Notes: generated by a model not told the origin, from the sequence alone. DNA of 42,524 nucleotides from JABIDZ01 sp964402905 (GCA_964402905.1 CAYODU010000001.1:1-42524), one strand, 5' to 3'; counted from the stretch's first letter, positions 15,937-24,505 are shown. Numbers and translations: made by a program.

Positions 15937-16765
15937 AACAGTTTTCTTCTTAATAGCAATAATTTTTATCTTATTTTTTGCAGGAAATGTTTTCTCCGGA
16001 GTACTTGTAAGCACGTCTGTTGATAAAGAAGAAATAATGAAGAATGAAGTCGCATACTTTACAATAAAAATATTTAATGACACTAATAGTACAGTAAACA
16101 ATCTGGCTCTGAGAATGGAAGGAACAAACGGAATTATTTTTCTCGAAAACAATTCAGCGGTTCTATTAAAAGAAATTGAATCAATAAATTCACTCGAAGG
16201 AAAAGAAATCAAACTGCGTTTCAAGGTAAATGAAGTTCACAAAGAAACAGCAGAACTATTTGTTTACTATGGACAAGAAAAAGAACAAAAATATGTTTCC
16301 GGAACATTTGTGAATACAAAAGAAAAACCTGTGTTGATTAAGACCAGCGCAGAAAAAAAGCAAACTGATTCGGGACAAGAAATATTTGTTAATTTTGAAA
16401 TACACAATCTCTCAAAAGAATCAATCTACGGGGTGGCTGCAGATGTTAGTGCCCCTGCGGGTTTTGAAATAAAAACAAGTCCTTTTTTCACTGAAGAATT
16501 ACCAAATAATGATTCACTAGAAAAAGAATTTGAAATTCTGGCCCCCATTGCTGCCGAAGGAGTACAAACAATTATTTTCACATATGGTTACTTTGATGTA
16601 AACGGCCCACACTATTTTGAAGAAACATTTGATATTTCATTTGAAAGAACAAACAATCTTTTCCTAGCCGTAATTGGATTAATTATTCTAGCAATAGCAA
16701 TTTTTGTTTACATCAGCCAAAAAGGAAGTAACAAAAAAGAAAAAGTTAAGGGCACAGGAAAATAA
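15905..16765 (+). CDS. C-terminally anchored Ig-like domain surface protein
   Basis: 286 residues: signal peptide (about residues 10-32, ending GNVFSG), two Ig/CARDB-like beta-sandwich domains (about 33-130 and 135-245) of the type that begin with V-x-x-N-x-T-x-x-x-V-x-N segments, a C-terminal transmembrane helix (FLAVIGLIILAIAIFVYI) and a Lys-rich tail. It overlaps the preceding coiled-coil gene by 32 nt in another frame; ATGs 9 and 12 nt downstream are possible starts. Same topology as its neighbour, so the two probably form a cell-surface complex. Specific ligand unknown. Confidence 0.75.
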   Translation: MKNMMTKNSNKTVFFLIAIIFILFFAGNVFSGVLVSTSVDKEEIMKNEVAYFTIKIFNDTNSTVNNLALRMEGTNGIIFLENNSAVLLKEIESINSLEGKEIKLRFKVNEVHKETAELFVYYGQEKEQKYVSGTFVNTKEKPVLIKTSAEKKQTDSGQEIFVNFEIHNLSKESIYGVAADVSAPAGFEIKTSPFFTEELPNNDSLEKEFEILAPIAAEGVQTIIFTYGYFDVNGPHYFEETFDISFERTNNLFLAVIGLIILAIAIFVYISQKGSNKKEKVKGTGK

Positions 16766-16796
16766 ATTCGTTAATATCTTTTTAATTTATTTAAAA

Positions 16797-17879
16797 TCAA
16801 ATACTTATTTCTACTACATCTTTGTTTTGTAATTTGTACTCCGGACCAACGCGTTGCCCATCAAATTTTGTATTTGCCCCCCAAACTTTTGCAAACTTTA
16901 ATTTCTTCGCAAAATCTTTGTGCAAGTGCATTGCAAGGTCAAATAAAGTAGAACCCTTTGCCAGTGCAAGAGGTTCTTTTTTCTCGGCATCAACTCCGGG
17001 TTTTTTTGTGTAAACAAGTATTTTGTCCAGAAGCAAAAATATCTGATCTTTTAAATCAATAATTGAGTGCGCAGTAACTTCTCTTGGATTAACAAAAAGC
17101 GCTTTTTTGTAGACAATACTTTCATCAAGTGCTTCAGCAACATCTGACAAAGAGTTTATTTTACCTGAAACAATTACATTAGAATTAGCATAACCAGTAC
17201 TTTTTAGATAACCAATTAGTTGTTCTTGTGGAAAAGCAAGGTAATCTTTTCCAGAGATTTGTATTCCGGAAAAAGAAGAGTGCTTTACTACAATTGGCGG
17301 TCTTGTTCGGTTAAGATAAATGTGGGACTTGTTTAATTCTTCTGCAATAATTTTTTTTTCTTCTTCTTTATCACAAGTAACTATTAGTGCATCAGTTGTT
17401 CTGATAATACTAATAATTTCTTTTCCCTGTGCTTTTCCATCACTTGAACCACTTATTATTGCAGGGGCTTCAACCAATTGTACCAGCGCACCCTCATAAC
17501 TCATCATTGCAGGCACCGGTTGCACAGTAGAAAAAGGGTATTCTGTAACCTCCGCCATTTCTTTTCCAACTAAATTATTCAAAAGCCAACTCTTACCAGA
17601 ATTAGGCAAACCCACAATCATTATCTGCCCGACACCATCTTTTCTTATATACATTGTGGGTGCAGAACCCTTCTTTGACTGCTGGCTTTTTTGTCGCTCA
17701 ATACTTGATTTTAGTGCAGAGATTTTTCTATTAATTTCAGACCTTAAATTCTCTGCTCCCTTGTGACTAGGCGCAGTTGACTTCATTTCCTGTAAAGCAA
17801 CTAGCTTTTCCTGCGGAGTAATAGCAGCATAATACTTCTTTTGCGCCATTGCAAATTCAAGTGAAACGTTTGATGGCAT
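16797..17879 (-). CDS. OBG/DRG-type GTPase with C-terminal TGS domain
   Basis: 360 residues. An N-terminal helical region (1-80) precedes the G domain: P-loop GLPNSGKS (90-97), switch-like TEYPFSTVQPVPAM (112-125) and a G3-like VEAPAI where DRG proteins have DTPG or similar. The C-terminal TGS domain (about 285-360; KGSTLFDLAMHLHKDFAKKLKFAKVWG) is diagnostic of the DRG/Rbg family, which binds ribosomes. The usual N-K-x-D guanine-specificity motif is not obvious; FVNPREV at about 265 is the closest and would be degenerate. The G3 Asp is also absent (EAP). It could be a slow or altered-specificity NTPase. It heads no clear operon; the HemK-like gene lies 56 nt upstream in the same direction. 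Confidence 0.8.
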   Translation of the reverse strand: MPSNVSLEFAMAQKKYYAAITPQEKLVALQEMKSTAPSHKGAENLRSEINRKISALKSSIERQKSQQSKKGSAPTMYIRKDGVGQIMIVGLPNSGKSWLLNNLVGKEMAEVTEYPFSTVQPVPAMMSYEGALVQLVEAPAIISGSSDGKAQGKEIISIIRTTDALIVTCDKEEEKKIIAEELNKSHIYLNRTRPPIVVKHSSFSGIQISGKDYLAFPQEQLIGYLKSTGYANSNVIVSGKINSLSDVAEALDESIVYKKALFVNPREVTAHSIIDLKDQIFLLLDKILVYTKKPGVDAEKKEPLALAKGSTLFDLAMHLHKDFAKKLKFAKVWGANTKFDGQRVGPEYKLQNKDVVEISI

Positions 17880-17935
17880 AATATAAAGAGAAAAGAAAAT
17901 AATTTAAATACGCTAAGTGCAAAAAAAAGCCTTTT

Positions 17936-18511
17936 TTAGAAACTAATTTCGTCCAAATCAATGCTTTGTTCCCTTGAAATGCTTAAAACAAAGAGTTCTT
18001 CAAAGAAAAGCTTTTTTTGTGTTACTACCTCAACAAAAAATCCTTTTTCTTTTAACAAAGAAATTATTTCTTCTTTATTATTTAGAGAAGAAATTAAGAG
18101 AAAAGCTTTTCCTTTTGCAGCTAAGTGGGCAGGAAATTGTTGAATGAACTTATCAATTATTTCTCTACCTTTTTTTCCTCCATCTAAATCCCTCCACTTT
18201 ATTTCTTCGCTTGGAAGATAAGGTGGATTAAAAACAATAAAATCAAATAACTCTTTTTTAAGAGAAGAAAATAAATCGCTTTCAATTAAACGCACTCTTT
18301 CTTTTTGTGCGACAGCTATTTTTTGTGTTGCAAGCAAAGCGCTAGGATTAATATCCACTGCAAAAACCTTTTGTGCACCCGCAACAAGCATTGCTTTTGT
18401 TTGTATTCCGGAACCACACCCAATATCAAGACACACTTTGTTTTTTAAATTTTCACGCAAAATAATTTCTTCTAACAAAAAAGAATCTTCTTGTGGAGCA
18501 TATACTTTCAT
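17936..18511 (-). CDS. HemK/PrmC-like N5-glutamine methyltransferase
   Basis: 191 residues from the ATG at 18511, chosen because the family sequence starts there (MKVYAPQEDSFLLEE). SAM-binding motif I LDIGCGSGIQ (28-37), acidic motif II VDIN (52-55) and the catalytic NPPY (95-98) identify the HemK family, which methylates Gln of release factors (Mtq2-type in archaea and eukaryotes). The opening V-Y-x-P-x-E-D-S-x-L-L and length near 190 match archaeal HemK-like proteins that act with a Trm112-type partner. The partner is not in the window. The PLD-family gene lies 25 nt upstream in the same direction. Confidence 0.85.
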   Translation of the reverse strand: MKVYAPQEDSFLLEEIILRENLKNKVCLDIGCGSGIQTKAMLVAGAQKVFAVDINPSALLATQKIAVAQKERVRLIESDLFSSLKKELFDFIVFNPPYLPSEEIKWRDLDGGKKGREIIDKFIQQFPAHLAAKGKAFLLISSLNNKEEIISLLKEKGFFVEVVTQKKLFFEELFVLSISREQSIDLDEISF

Positions 18512-18536
18512 AAAAAAAAAACCTTTTCGAATTATT

Positions 18537-19109
18537 CTAATCAGATTGTTGCCAGAGCTCGTTAAACTCATCACTGTATTTTTGTGCAAGCACAGCGTTT
18601 TTAATAAATAAAAGGTTCTCATCATTTTTTTGGTCTGCATTCTGTGAGTAATTAAAAGAACCTGTTGCAACTGTTTCTGCATCAATTACTGCGAACTTAT
18701 TGTGCATAGAACCCGAAGCGTTTCTTCTCTTTATTTCTATCCCTGCTTCAATTAGTTTTTCGTCATCACTATACTCGCTGCTGCTTTGAACATAATCAAA
18801 AACAACTTTTACTTCTACTCCACGCGCTTTTGCTCTGATTAAAGCATCCGCAATATCATCGTTTGTAAAAGAGTAAATCGCAATGTTAATTGTTTCTTTT
18901 GCCAAGTCAATTCTTTCAATAAGATTTTGGGCACAATTGTCTTCTGGACAGAAAAATACTTGTGTGTCACCCTCCAGAAGCGTTACTCCGGAAAAAGTAT
19001 CCGCGTTCAAACCAAAGAAAGAATCATCTTTAACATAGGTTATTGTTGCGACAGAAAAGACTATTACGGCTATAAAGAACCAAAAGCCTATTTTATTCAA
19101 AAGAGCCAT
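18537..19109 (-). CDS. Membrane-anchored or secreted phospholipase D-family nuclease
   Basis: 190 residues from the ATG at 19109, chosen because an N-terminal membrane/signal helix (IGFWFFIAVIVFSVATITYV) follows. A single HKD motif HNKFAVID (H136, K138, D143) followed by GSFNYSQNA and NDENLL is typical of Nuc-like PLD endonucleases, which dimerise to make one active site. Two cysteines (CPEDNC, about 54-59) may form a disulfide or bind metal. Small secreted PLD nucleases degrade DNA non-specifically; in a scavenging organism it could supply nucleotides (inference). Diverges from tatD; same direction and 25 nt before the HemK-like gene. Confidence 0.85.
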   Translation of the reverse strand: MALLNKIGFWFFIAVIVFSVATITYVKDDSFFGLNADTFSGVTLLEGDTQVFFCPEDNCAQNLIERIDLAKETINIAIYSFTNDDIADALIRAKARGVEVKVVFDYVQSSSEYSDDEKLIEAGIEIKRRNASGSMHNKFAVIDAETVATGSFNYSQNADQKNDENLLFIKNAVLAQKYSDEFNELWQQSD

Positions 19110-19180
19110 GAATAAAAAACAGTCAAACCTTTTTTTATTCCTTTCCACAAAAAAACTTATTAACGAAAAAGGTGAGATAA

Positions 19181-19933
19181 ATGTTTTTTGATGCCCACGC
19201 ACATATGGATATGCTTTCTGAAAAAGAATTAGGGAAAGCTCTTTTCGGTGCAACTGAAAAAAGGGTTGGAAAAATCATTTCTTGTTCCACTTCATTTGAA
19301 TCAAATAAAAAAAATCTTTTGCTTGCAAAGGAACACAAAGAGATTTCCTGTGCCATTGGTTTATATCCACTTGATCTTGTTGAATTAAATAAAAAAGAGA
19401 TTGAAAAGTCCTTTTCTTTTTTTGAAAAGCACATTAAAAGAGTAATTGCCATTGGTGAAATTGGTTTGGACTTTAAATTTTGCACAAAAAAAGAAGATAA
19501 AGAAAAACAAGAATTCTGGTTTTCGAAATTTATTTCTCTCTCAAAGAAATACAAAAAGCCTTTGATAATTCACTCAAGATTTGCTCAGCGCCAAGTGCTA
19601 GAACAATTAGAAAAAGAAAAAGCAGAAAAAGTGTTGTTACATTCTTTCGTCGATTCTTCAAAGTTAATGAAAAAAGCTTCTTCTCTTGAGTACTTTGTTT
19701 CAGTTGGAATGGCACTACTACAAAACGAACAAATTCAAAATAAGATTACTGAATTTCCTTTAGAAAAGCTCTTGTTTGAAACTGATTCACCCATGAGATT
19801 CAATAACGAAAAGGTTTTTTCCGAAAAAATAAGCGATATTGCTGGGAAAACTGCCGAAATAAAGGGTATTTCCTTAAAGGTAGTTGAAGAGACACAAGAA
19901 AAGAATTTCAAGATACTTTTCGACAAAAAGTGA
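19181..19933 (+). CDS. tatD: TatD-family metal-dependent DNase
   Basis: 250 residues, the normal size. Metal ligands are visible in order: DAHAHMD (4-10), GEIGLDF (E93), IIHSR (about H132), LLHSF (about H155) and FETDSP (Asp about 205). TatD proteins are TIM-barrel 3'-5' exonucleases or DNases. GIHP, common near residue 60, is GLYP here, a mild departure. A GGTGAGATA ribosome-binding site precedes the ATG. Divergent from the PLD nuclease gene. The stop codon lies at the edge of a structured region that may be a separate RNA. Confidence 0.85.
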   Translation: MFFDAHAHMDMLSEKELGKALFGATEKRVGKIISCSTSFESNKKNLLLAKEHKEISCAIGLYPLDLVELNKKEIEKSFSFFEKHIKRVIAIGEIGLDFKFCTKKEDKEKQEFWFSKFISLSKKYKKPLIIHSRFAQRQVLEQLEKEKAEKVLLHSFVDSSKLMKKASSLEYFVSVGMALLQNEQIQNKITEFPLEKLLFETDSPMRFNNEKVFSEKISDIAGKTAEIKGISLKVVEETQEKNFKILFDKK

Positions 19934-20090
19934 ACAAACTGCCTAGAAATCGTTCAAGTAAATGCAGGACTTTAGCCTTCTCCTGCATCAATACAAAAGT
20001 TTGCGACCAAGCAAAACAAAAGTTTTGCGGGTCCATTGAAACAACGCTTCAATCGGAGCCCTTGCTAAAGGCTCTGTGTGAGCTTTAAAA
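19931..20090. ncRNA. Candidate structured RNA with multiple stems and a loop-loop interaction
   Basis: Stems: TGAAC/GTTCA (19931-19935, 19952-19956); ATGCAGGA/TCCTGCAT (19962-19969, 19981-19988); GACC plus GCAAAAC with GTTTTGC plus GGTC (20005-20033); ATTGAA/TTCAAT (20035-20040, 20048-20053); GAGCC/GGCTC (20056-20060, 20070-20074). The loops of the second and last hairpins are complementary (TTTAGC 19971-19976 and GCTAAA 20064-20069), which would make a kissing interaction. GC content is higher than flanking spacer. Strand cannot be decided; no protein frame fits. No known RNA family recognised. Confidence 0.45.
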
Positions 20091-20121
20091 ACATTACACC
20101 TTCGAATTAATTAGTGATAAA

Positions 20122-20670
20122 ATGATTTTCGAAGCGCTTGGTGTAGCAATAGTTTTACTTATAATTGCAAACGTGGCAATTAATCTAAAAAGAAGAAAAC
20201 AAACAAAAAAGCCTTTTTATTTTAACGCGAATTACTCTGCCACGACGGCTGGAACAGAAGTAGAAGTAATACAAGAACCACGAGAATTCACAAAAGAAAC
20301 ACAAAGTTTTTCACAAGAAACAAAAACAAATTATCTTTCTCCTCAAATAAGAAGCGAAAAAGAATATTTATTGCACGGAGCAGTTAGCGCAGCAAACCAA
20401 AAATTAGTTATACTAAATGATAGAATAACAAATGTAGAAAAAGCTGTTTCTTCTTTAATAGAAGAAAAAATTAATTCTCCAAAGCAAATTGAAAAAGAAA
20501 GCGATTTTGATTACGAAAAATTTGATTTTCGCATAAAGGTGCTAGAACAAGAACTAGACGAAATAAAAAATCCATCTCCTGTACAAAAAACTTTTTATGG
20601 AAAAACAGATGATGAAATGGAAGACAGAATAAAATCTCTTGCATTTAATTCTAAGAAAAAAACTAGTTAG
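20122..20670 (+). CDS. Small membrane-anchored coiled-coil protein
   Basis: 182 residues: an N-terminal transmembrane helix (FEALGVAIVLLIIANVAINL) followed by a basic stop-transfer (KRRKQTKK), a low-complexity Glu/Thr/Ser linker, and two predicted coiled-coil stretches (about 85-115 and 130-155, with LEQELDEIKN). The protein probably faces the cytoplasm. A GTGA ribosome-binding site lies 6 nt before the ATG. No family recognised; it is 33 nt upstream of the YkgJ-like gene in the same direction, so probably co-transcribed. Confidence 0.7.
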   Translation: MIFEALGVAIVLLIIANVAINLKRRKQTKKPFYFNANYSATTAGTEVEVIQEPREFTKETQSFSQETKTNYLSPQIRSEKEYLLHGAVSAANQKLVILNDRITNVEKAVSSLIEEKINSPKQIEKESDFDYEKFDFRIKVLEQELDEIKNPSPVQKTFYGKTDDEMEDRIKSLAFNSKKKTS

Positions 20671-20703
20671 TCGAAAAAAACACAGAAATTGGTTGTGAAA
20701 TAA

Positions 20704-21081
20704 ATGCTCAATACAAAAAATGTTAATCCTTGTTTTGATTGCAAAGCTCATTGTTGTAGAGAAGTTGCAGTTAGTCTTGGTTCACCGAAAACAAAAAAAG
20801 ATTGGGACGAAATAAAGTGGCTTGTTTCCCACAAAAATATTAATGTTTACAAAGACAATGAAAATGATTGGCTTGTTGAATTCCAATCAGATTGTAAGTA
20901 CCTTGATGAAAACAACCGATGCAAAATATATTCTAAGCGCCCAGATATTTGTTCAGGACACAAAAACACAGAATGCATAATACACGGAGAAGAAGAGTAT
21001 TATAAAATAATTTTCTATGATATTTCGGATGTCGAAAAATATCTTGAGAAAAAGAACTTTGCTTTTATGAAAAAAAAGTAA
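20704..21081 (+). CDS. YkgJ-family cysteine cluster protein
   Basis: 125 residues. The cysteine pattern PCFDCKAHCC (C10, C13, C17, C18), then DCKYL, RCKIYSKRPDIC and TEC is that of the YkgJ (formerly UPF0153) family, thought to bind zinc or an Fe-S cluster. The R-C-x-I-Y-x-x-R-P-x-x-C segment is characteristic. Molecular function of the family is unsettled. GTGA ribosome-binding site 5 nt before the ATG. Follows the anchored coiled-coil gene by 33 nt. Confidence 0.85.
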   Translation: MLNTKNVNPCFDCKAHCCREVAVSLGSPKTKKDWDEIKWLVSHKNINVYKDNENDWLVEFQSDCKYLDENNRCKIYSKRPDICSGHKNTECIIHGEEEYYKIIFYDISDVEKYLEKKNFAFMKKK

Positions 21082-21134
21082 TTGGAAAAAGAATTTGTTT
21101 AAACTAAATTTCTTGTTAATCTTTTTATTCTAGA

Positions 21135-21644
21135 CTACATTATTTGATTTGTTTCCTTTCCAGCCTGAAAATTAATCAAATTCTCTGTACGCCCAACTTC
21201 TTTTCTAAATTGAGGTACACTAGTTTTTCCACCCAGTTTTCCCTCCAAATCTCTCGTTAGTACCCCCAGGAAAATATCCTTTTCATAAGCCACCAATATA
21301 TCTTTTTCTGAGTATAATCTTATCCAGTCACGTCTGACCCTAATCTTTTTTTCAATAGCAAGAATTGCCTCTATTGATTCTCGAGAAACAAAACCCATAT
21401 CAATTAAAACTAATTTGGTTGCAGCAATCCGAGAAGTTCTATTTTTTCTATCAGAACTAAAACCAAATTTTTTTATAGCAGAAACAACTCCCCTAACTGC
21501 CCTGTTAAAAGCAGCCGGATTCCTTTCTGCAATCCCTGATTGTTTTCTTTTAATGACACGCATTCTAATAGGATTTCTTTTTCTAAACCTATCATATCCT
21601 TCATTCTGATGAAATCTTTCTGTTCGACTACGCGGTAAAGTCAT
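21135..21644 (-). CDS. Arg-rich basic orphan protein
   Basis: 169 residues with an extremely Arg-rich N-terminus (RSRTERF, RFRKRNPIRMRVIKRK), then helical and mixed segments (SRESIEAILAIEKKIRVRRDWIRLY). No membrane helix or recognised motif. A TATA-like AT stretch (TTATAGATATATCC, minus strand, about 21651-21664) lies just before the ATG with no ribosome-binding site, which suggests a leaderless transcript. Convergent with the YkgJ-like gene and divergent from the TraB-like gene. Function unknown. Confidence 0.6.
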   Translation of the reverse strand: MTLPRSRTERFHQNEGYDRFRKRNPIRMRVIKRKQSGIAERNPAAFNRAVRGVVSAIKKFGFSSDRKNRTSRIAATKLVLIDMGFVSRESIEAILAIEKKIRVRRDWIRLYSEKDILVAYEKDIFLGVLTRDLEGKLGGKTSVPQFRKEVGRTENLINFQAGKETNQIM

Positions 21645-21779
21645 ACTAGGATATATCTATAATTAGTATATTAAAATGTTGTTCTAGATAGTTGTGTGAG
21701 CCATTACAAATAAATAAGAAGTAAAAGAATTTAAGGCTTTACAATAAGTTATTTAACTCCACAAGTGATTAATTTATTT

Positions 21780-22763
21780 ATGAGAAGAAGACGCGTTTCT
21801 TTTGGCAGAACTGCAAGAATTCTTGGAGCAAGTGCACTCATTGGTTCTGGACTGGCAAGAGCACAACACACAAACCGCGTAACACAAGGTAGAACAAATA
21901 GTGTTGCAGAAGCCAGGGGGCGACCAAAAATACCATCCATTGATTTTTGTTATTGTAGCCACGAACACAAATCATTTAATTTTAGACAATACTATTCAAT
22001 TTTAGAAGAAGCAAGAAAGGAAGGTAAGCCCTACAACACTATGTTACTTGAACTAACTAATTTGACTCACGCAGAAAGAGCATTAATTGAAAGAACAACA
22101 GATAAGAATGCTGACGCATTAGTGGTTTTGGCTAAAAAGATTGTTGCAAATATGAGGGCAGGAAATAATCCCGAAGAAAACAAAAGACTTTTTCAAGAAT
22201 TCGAAAAAATGTGCCCACTTAGAAATAATTTTATGTTGGATATTGTATTAGCAGCATATGCAAATGATGTTAGAAGAATAAGAATAATTGAAAGTTATAG
22301 TGAAAGAGAGATAGATAACGCTTTAAAGAAAAATAACGGAAAAGATTTTCCCGTAAAAGAATATATAAAAGAACTCGCAAGATACATAAAGTTTAGAAAT
22401 GAACGAATGGCAGAAACAATTTACCGTTTAAGAAAAGAATCAGAAAGTGACCCCTATTATTTTAGCGCACCTATGCGTTCAATGGTTATTCTTGGGGCAG
22501 GACACGGCGGATTTAATCTTGAACAAGGGGTACACCACGAATTCGCTAAAAGAGTAAAAACCACAGGCGGTTCAACAGATCTTGGCGTAATAAAAACATT
22601 TACAAGCGAATTAAAACCACGAAATATCCAAGAACTTATTGGAAATGAAGCAATAAGACTCGCACAAAAAACCCCTGCAGAAATAGAAGGCTATGAATTA
22701 AGTCCAAGCATGAAACAAATCGAAAAAAGGATGTTAGAAACCCTAAGAATGCAGAAAAAGTAA
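21780..22763 (+). CDS. Candidate TraB/Tiki-superfamily protein with Arg-rich export signal
   Basis: 327 residues from ATG at 21780 (a GTG 15 nt upstream is also in frame). The N-terminus MRRRRVSFGRTARILGASAL resembles a twin-arginine or strongly basic signal peptide. The body has three segments that fit the TraB/Tiki/EreA-like order: CYCSHEHKSFNFRQYYSIL with L-L-E-L (about 57-95), RNERMAETIYRLRKE (about 208-222), and MVILGAGHGGFNLEQGV (about 236-252). Members are metal-dependent peptidase-like or haem-uptake-like proteins. The match is remote and by eye only. Probably leaderless, TATA-like AGTTATTTAAC (about 21747-21757). Arg-rich like the other orphans. Confidence 0.55.
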   Translation: MRRRRVSFGRTARILGASALIGSGLARAQHTNRVTQGRTNSVAEARGRPKIPSIDFCYCSHEHKSFNFRQYYSILEEARKEGKPYNTMLLELTNLTHAERALIERTTDKNADALVVLAKKIVANMRAGNNPEENKRLFQEFEKMCPLRNNFMLDIVLAAYANDVRRIRIIESYSEREIDNALKKNNGKDFPVKEYIKELARYIKFRNERMAETIYRLRKESESDPYYFSAPMRSMVILGAGHGGFNLEQGVHHEFAKRVKTTGGSTDLGVIKTFTSELKPRNIQELIGNEAIRLAQKTPAEIEGYELSPSMKQIEKRMLETLRMQKK

Positions 22764-22789
22764 AAGAAATACTTTTTGCTTGATTAATT

Positions 22790-23599
22790 TTAAATAATTT
22801 TTTCTTCAGAGTAATCCCAAATATTTTTTTGCTTTGATTTTCCACCAAAAAAATAACATATTTCTTTGTAATCACAGTAAATACAATTCTTTGTTTTCTT
22901 AGCAGGAAAATCTTTGGTTAATTCGATTTCTTTTATCAATTCAACTACTTTTTCTTCGACTTGCAACAAATCTTTTTCTGTTCGCATGGACTTAACTTCT
23001 TTGTTAAATGCAAGCATGTGCCACAAAAGAACAATGTTATTTGCTTCTAGAAAGTTTTGTTTAACCCAACTCGCATACATAGCTAATTGTCTATCACTAT
23101 CCGCTTCTGATTGTTCTTTCATAGAAATATTTGTTTTATAATCACAAACAAAAAAAGTATTGTCTTTGCGAGCAAGCTTATCAATTCTCACATCATACAA
23201 AGAACCATCGCCTAACCTTAACCTACTCTTTGTTTCAACTCCGATAATATCCATTTGTTTAAACGGTTTATACTCATTAAAATAATTTTTTATGTAAGCC
23301 CAAGCCAACTTTTTGTAATACTCTTCTGGAAAAACATTTTTTTCATTTTGATCAATAGCATCCGCCGAAAAATGTTTTTTCCATTGTTTTTCAAAAAAAC
23401 TTTTTAGAGAAAACAAAGAAGGTTCTTCTCCCAAGAGAACTTTTTTATATAATTCTTCTAAAACTTCGTGAACAACTATTCCCACAACAAAAAAAATAAC
23501 TTTTTTTGTTTTAACTCTCACAAAATCAATGTACTTTAGTTTGTATTTATACTTGCACTCCTCAAAAACAGAGAGCTTGGAATGAGAATAAACAGCCAT
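22790..23599 (-). CDS. RecB-like PD-(D/E)XK nuclease with Fe-S cysteine cluster
   Basis: 269 residues. Motifs in order: SHSKLSVFEECKYKYKL with Cys15; GIVVHEVLEELYK (His44, motif I); DVRIDKLARKDNTFFVCDYKT, which carries the catalytic D and D-Y-K; QLAMYASWV (Q-x-x-x-Y motif); and a C-terminal CIYCDYKEIC. The four cysteines would bind a 4Fe-4S cluster as in AddB, Cas4 and related RecB-family exonucleases. No CRISPR or cas gene is in the window, so a DNA repair or processing role is more likely. Monocistronic and convergent with the TraB-like gene. Lys-rich composition like the housekeeping genes. Confidence 0.85.
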   Translation of the reverse strand: MAVYSHSKLSVFEECKYKYKLKYIDFVRVKTKKVIFFVVGIVVHEVLEELYKKVLLGEEPSLFSLKSFFEKQWKKHFSADAIDQNEKNVFPEEYYKKLAWAYIKNYFNEYKPFKQMDIIGVETKSRLRLGDGSLYDVRIDKLARKDNTFFVCDYKTNISMKEQSEADSDRQLAMYASWVKQNFLEANNIVLLWHMLAFNKEVKSMRTEKDLLQVEEKVVELIKEIELTKDFPAKKTKNCIYCDYKEICYFFGGKSKQKNIWDYSEEKII

Positions 23600-23665
23600 A
23601 AGAAAAACAGTGCAAACAAAGAATATAATAATTACTCAAGTGGTGTGCCGGCTACAAAAAAAGAT

Positions 23666-24436
23666 TTAACGACTATCAAATCCAAGGTAAGATTCTAGAA
23701 ATATTGTCATGAATGTAATATCTCTTTCAAGACCACTTTTATTGTATGGAGCTTCTCTAAAAATATAAACTGCTGGTCGAGCCACATCCGTTGGTTTACT
23801 TCCAAGCCCCTTATCTTGTAGGCCTTTGACCCGCGCCGGCATAGATGCTTTGAATCTAGCATCTTTCAAATAATGTGCGAGCATTAGTTTTCTTCGTAAT
23901 GGAGTGGACCTTTTTCGTATTACCCCGCTACTTTTTCTCAAAACTTTGTCCGAGAGAGGAATTATGTGAATCTTAAAACCCATCGCATTAGCAATCGCTG
24001 CATAGTGCATATGCGCTCCAAGATCTTGTAATAAAATCATTCGACCATTTTTTGCAAGAGCTCTCTTAGCCCCCTCAAAAAAATCTCTTTTTTCTCCACC
24101 CACTGCCATGGCATCCAATTCGGGATCAGCTAAATTATTTGTTAAATAACTTGCAAAAATAACATCTTGACTTTTTGGAGTAACTTCAAATAAAGCATCA
24201 ATTGCACACCCCTCTAGGAGAGTAATATTTCCAGGAAGTGTTTTCAACCCAGCTTTTTTCAAAGCAACCCAAAGCTTGAATTTATTAACCTTAGATGATT
24301 TTTCTACCGCAGTAAAATGTCTATTCTTTCCCCTGGCTGAAGAAGCCATTGCTTTCCCTATAATATTAGATGGACTTCCAAAACCTGCTTCAAAGATTCT
24401 AAATGGTCTTTTCGTTCTTGAATTTGTCTTAGGCAT
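23666..24436 (-). CDS. Rossmann-fold methyltransferase-like protein
   Basis: 256 residues from ATG at 24436. After a basic leader (MPKTNSRTKRPF), IFEAGFGSPSNIIGKAM (14-30) resembles SAM-binding motif I, TAVEKSSKVNKFK (about 42-54) motif II, DVIFASYLTNN (about 91-101) the NPPY-equivalent strand, and ALAKNGRMILLQD the post-IV strand. The C-terminal third is Arg/Lys-rich and unassigned. Substrate unknown. A TATA-like AAATTATATT lies about 25 nt upstream and there is no ribosome-binding site, so probably leaderless. Belongs compositionally to the Arg-rich orphan set. The assignment rests on the order of strands, not on a named family. Confidence 0.6.
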   Translation of the reverse strand: MPKTNSRTKRPFRIFEAGFGSPSNIIGKAMASSARGKNRHFTAVEKSSKVNKFKLWVALKKAGLKTLPGNITLLEGCAIDALFEVTPKSQDVIFASYLTNNLADPELDAMAVGGEKRDFFEGAKRALAKNGRMILLQDLGAHMHYAAIANAMGFKIHIIPLSDKVLRKSSGVIRKRSTPLRRKLMLAHYLKDARFKASMPARVKGLQDKGLGSKPTDVARPAVYIFREAPYNKSGLERDITFMTIFLESYLGFDSR

Positions 24437-24505
24437 AAACAATTAACTCTTGAATATAATTTAATCCTTTTCATTTAGTTCTTTTCGCTCTCACACTAAT
24501 TTAAA

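Noticed and set aside
19931..20090. SRP RNA or tRNA
   Set aside because: No SRP helix 8 tetraloop/asymmetric loop pattern and no cloverleaf could be drawn on either strand.
22790..23599. Cas4
   Set aside because: RecB-like nuclease with Fe-S cysteines fits, but it is longer than Cas4 and no CRISPR-associated genes or array are nearby.
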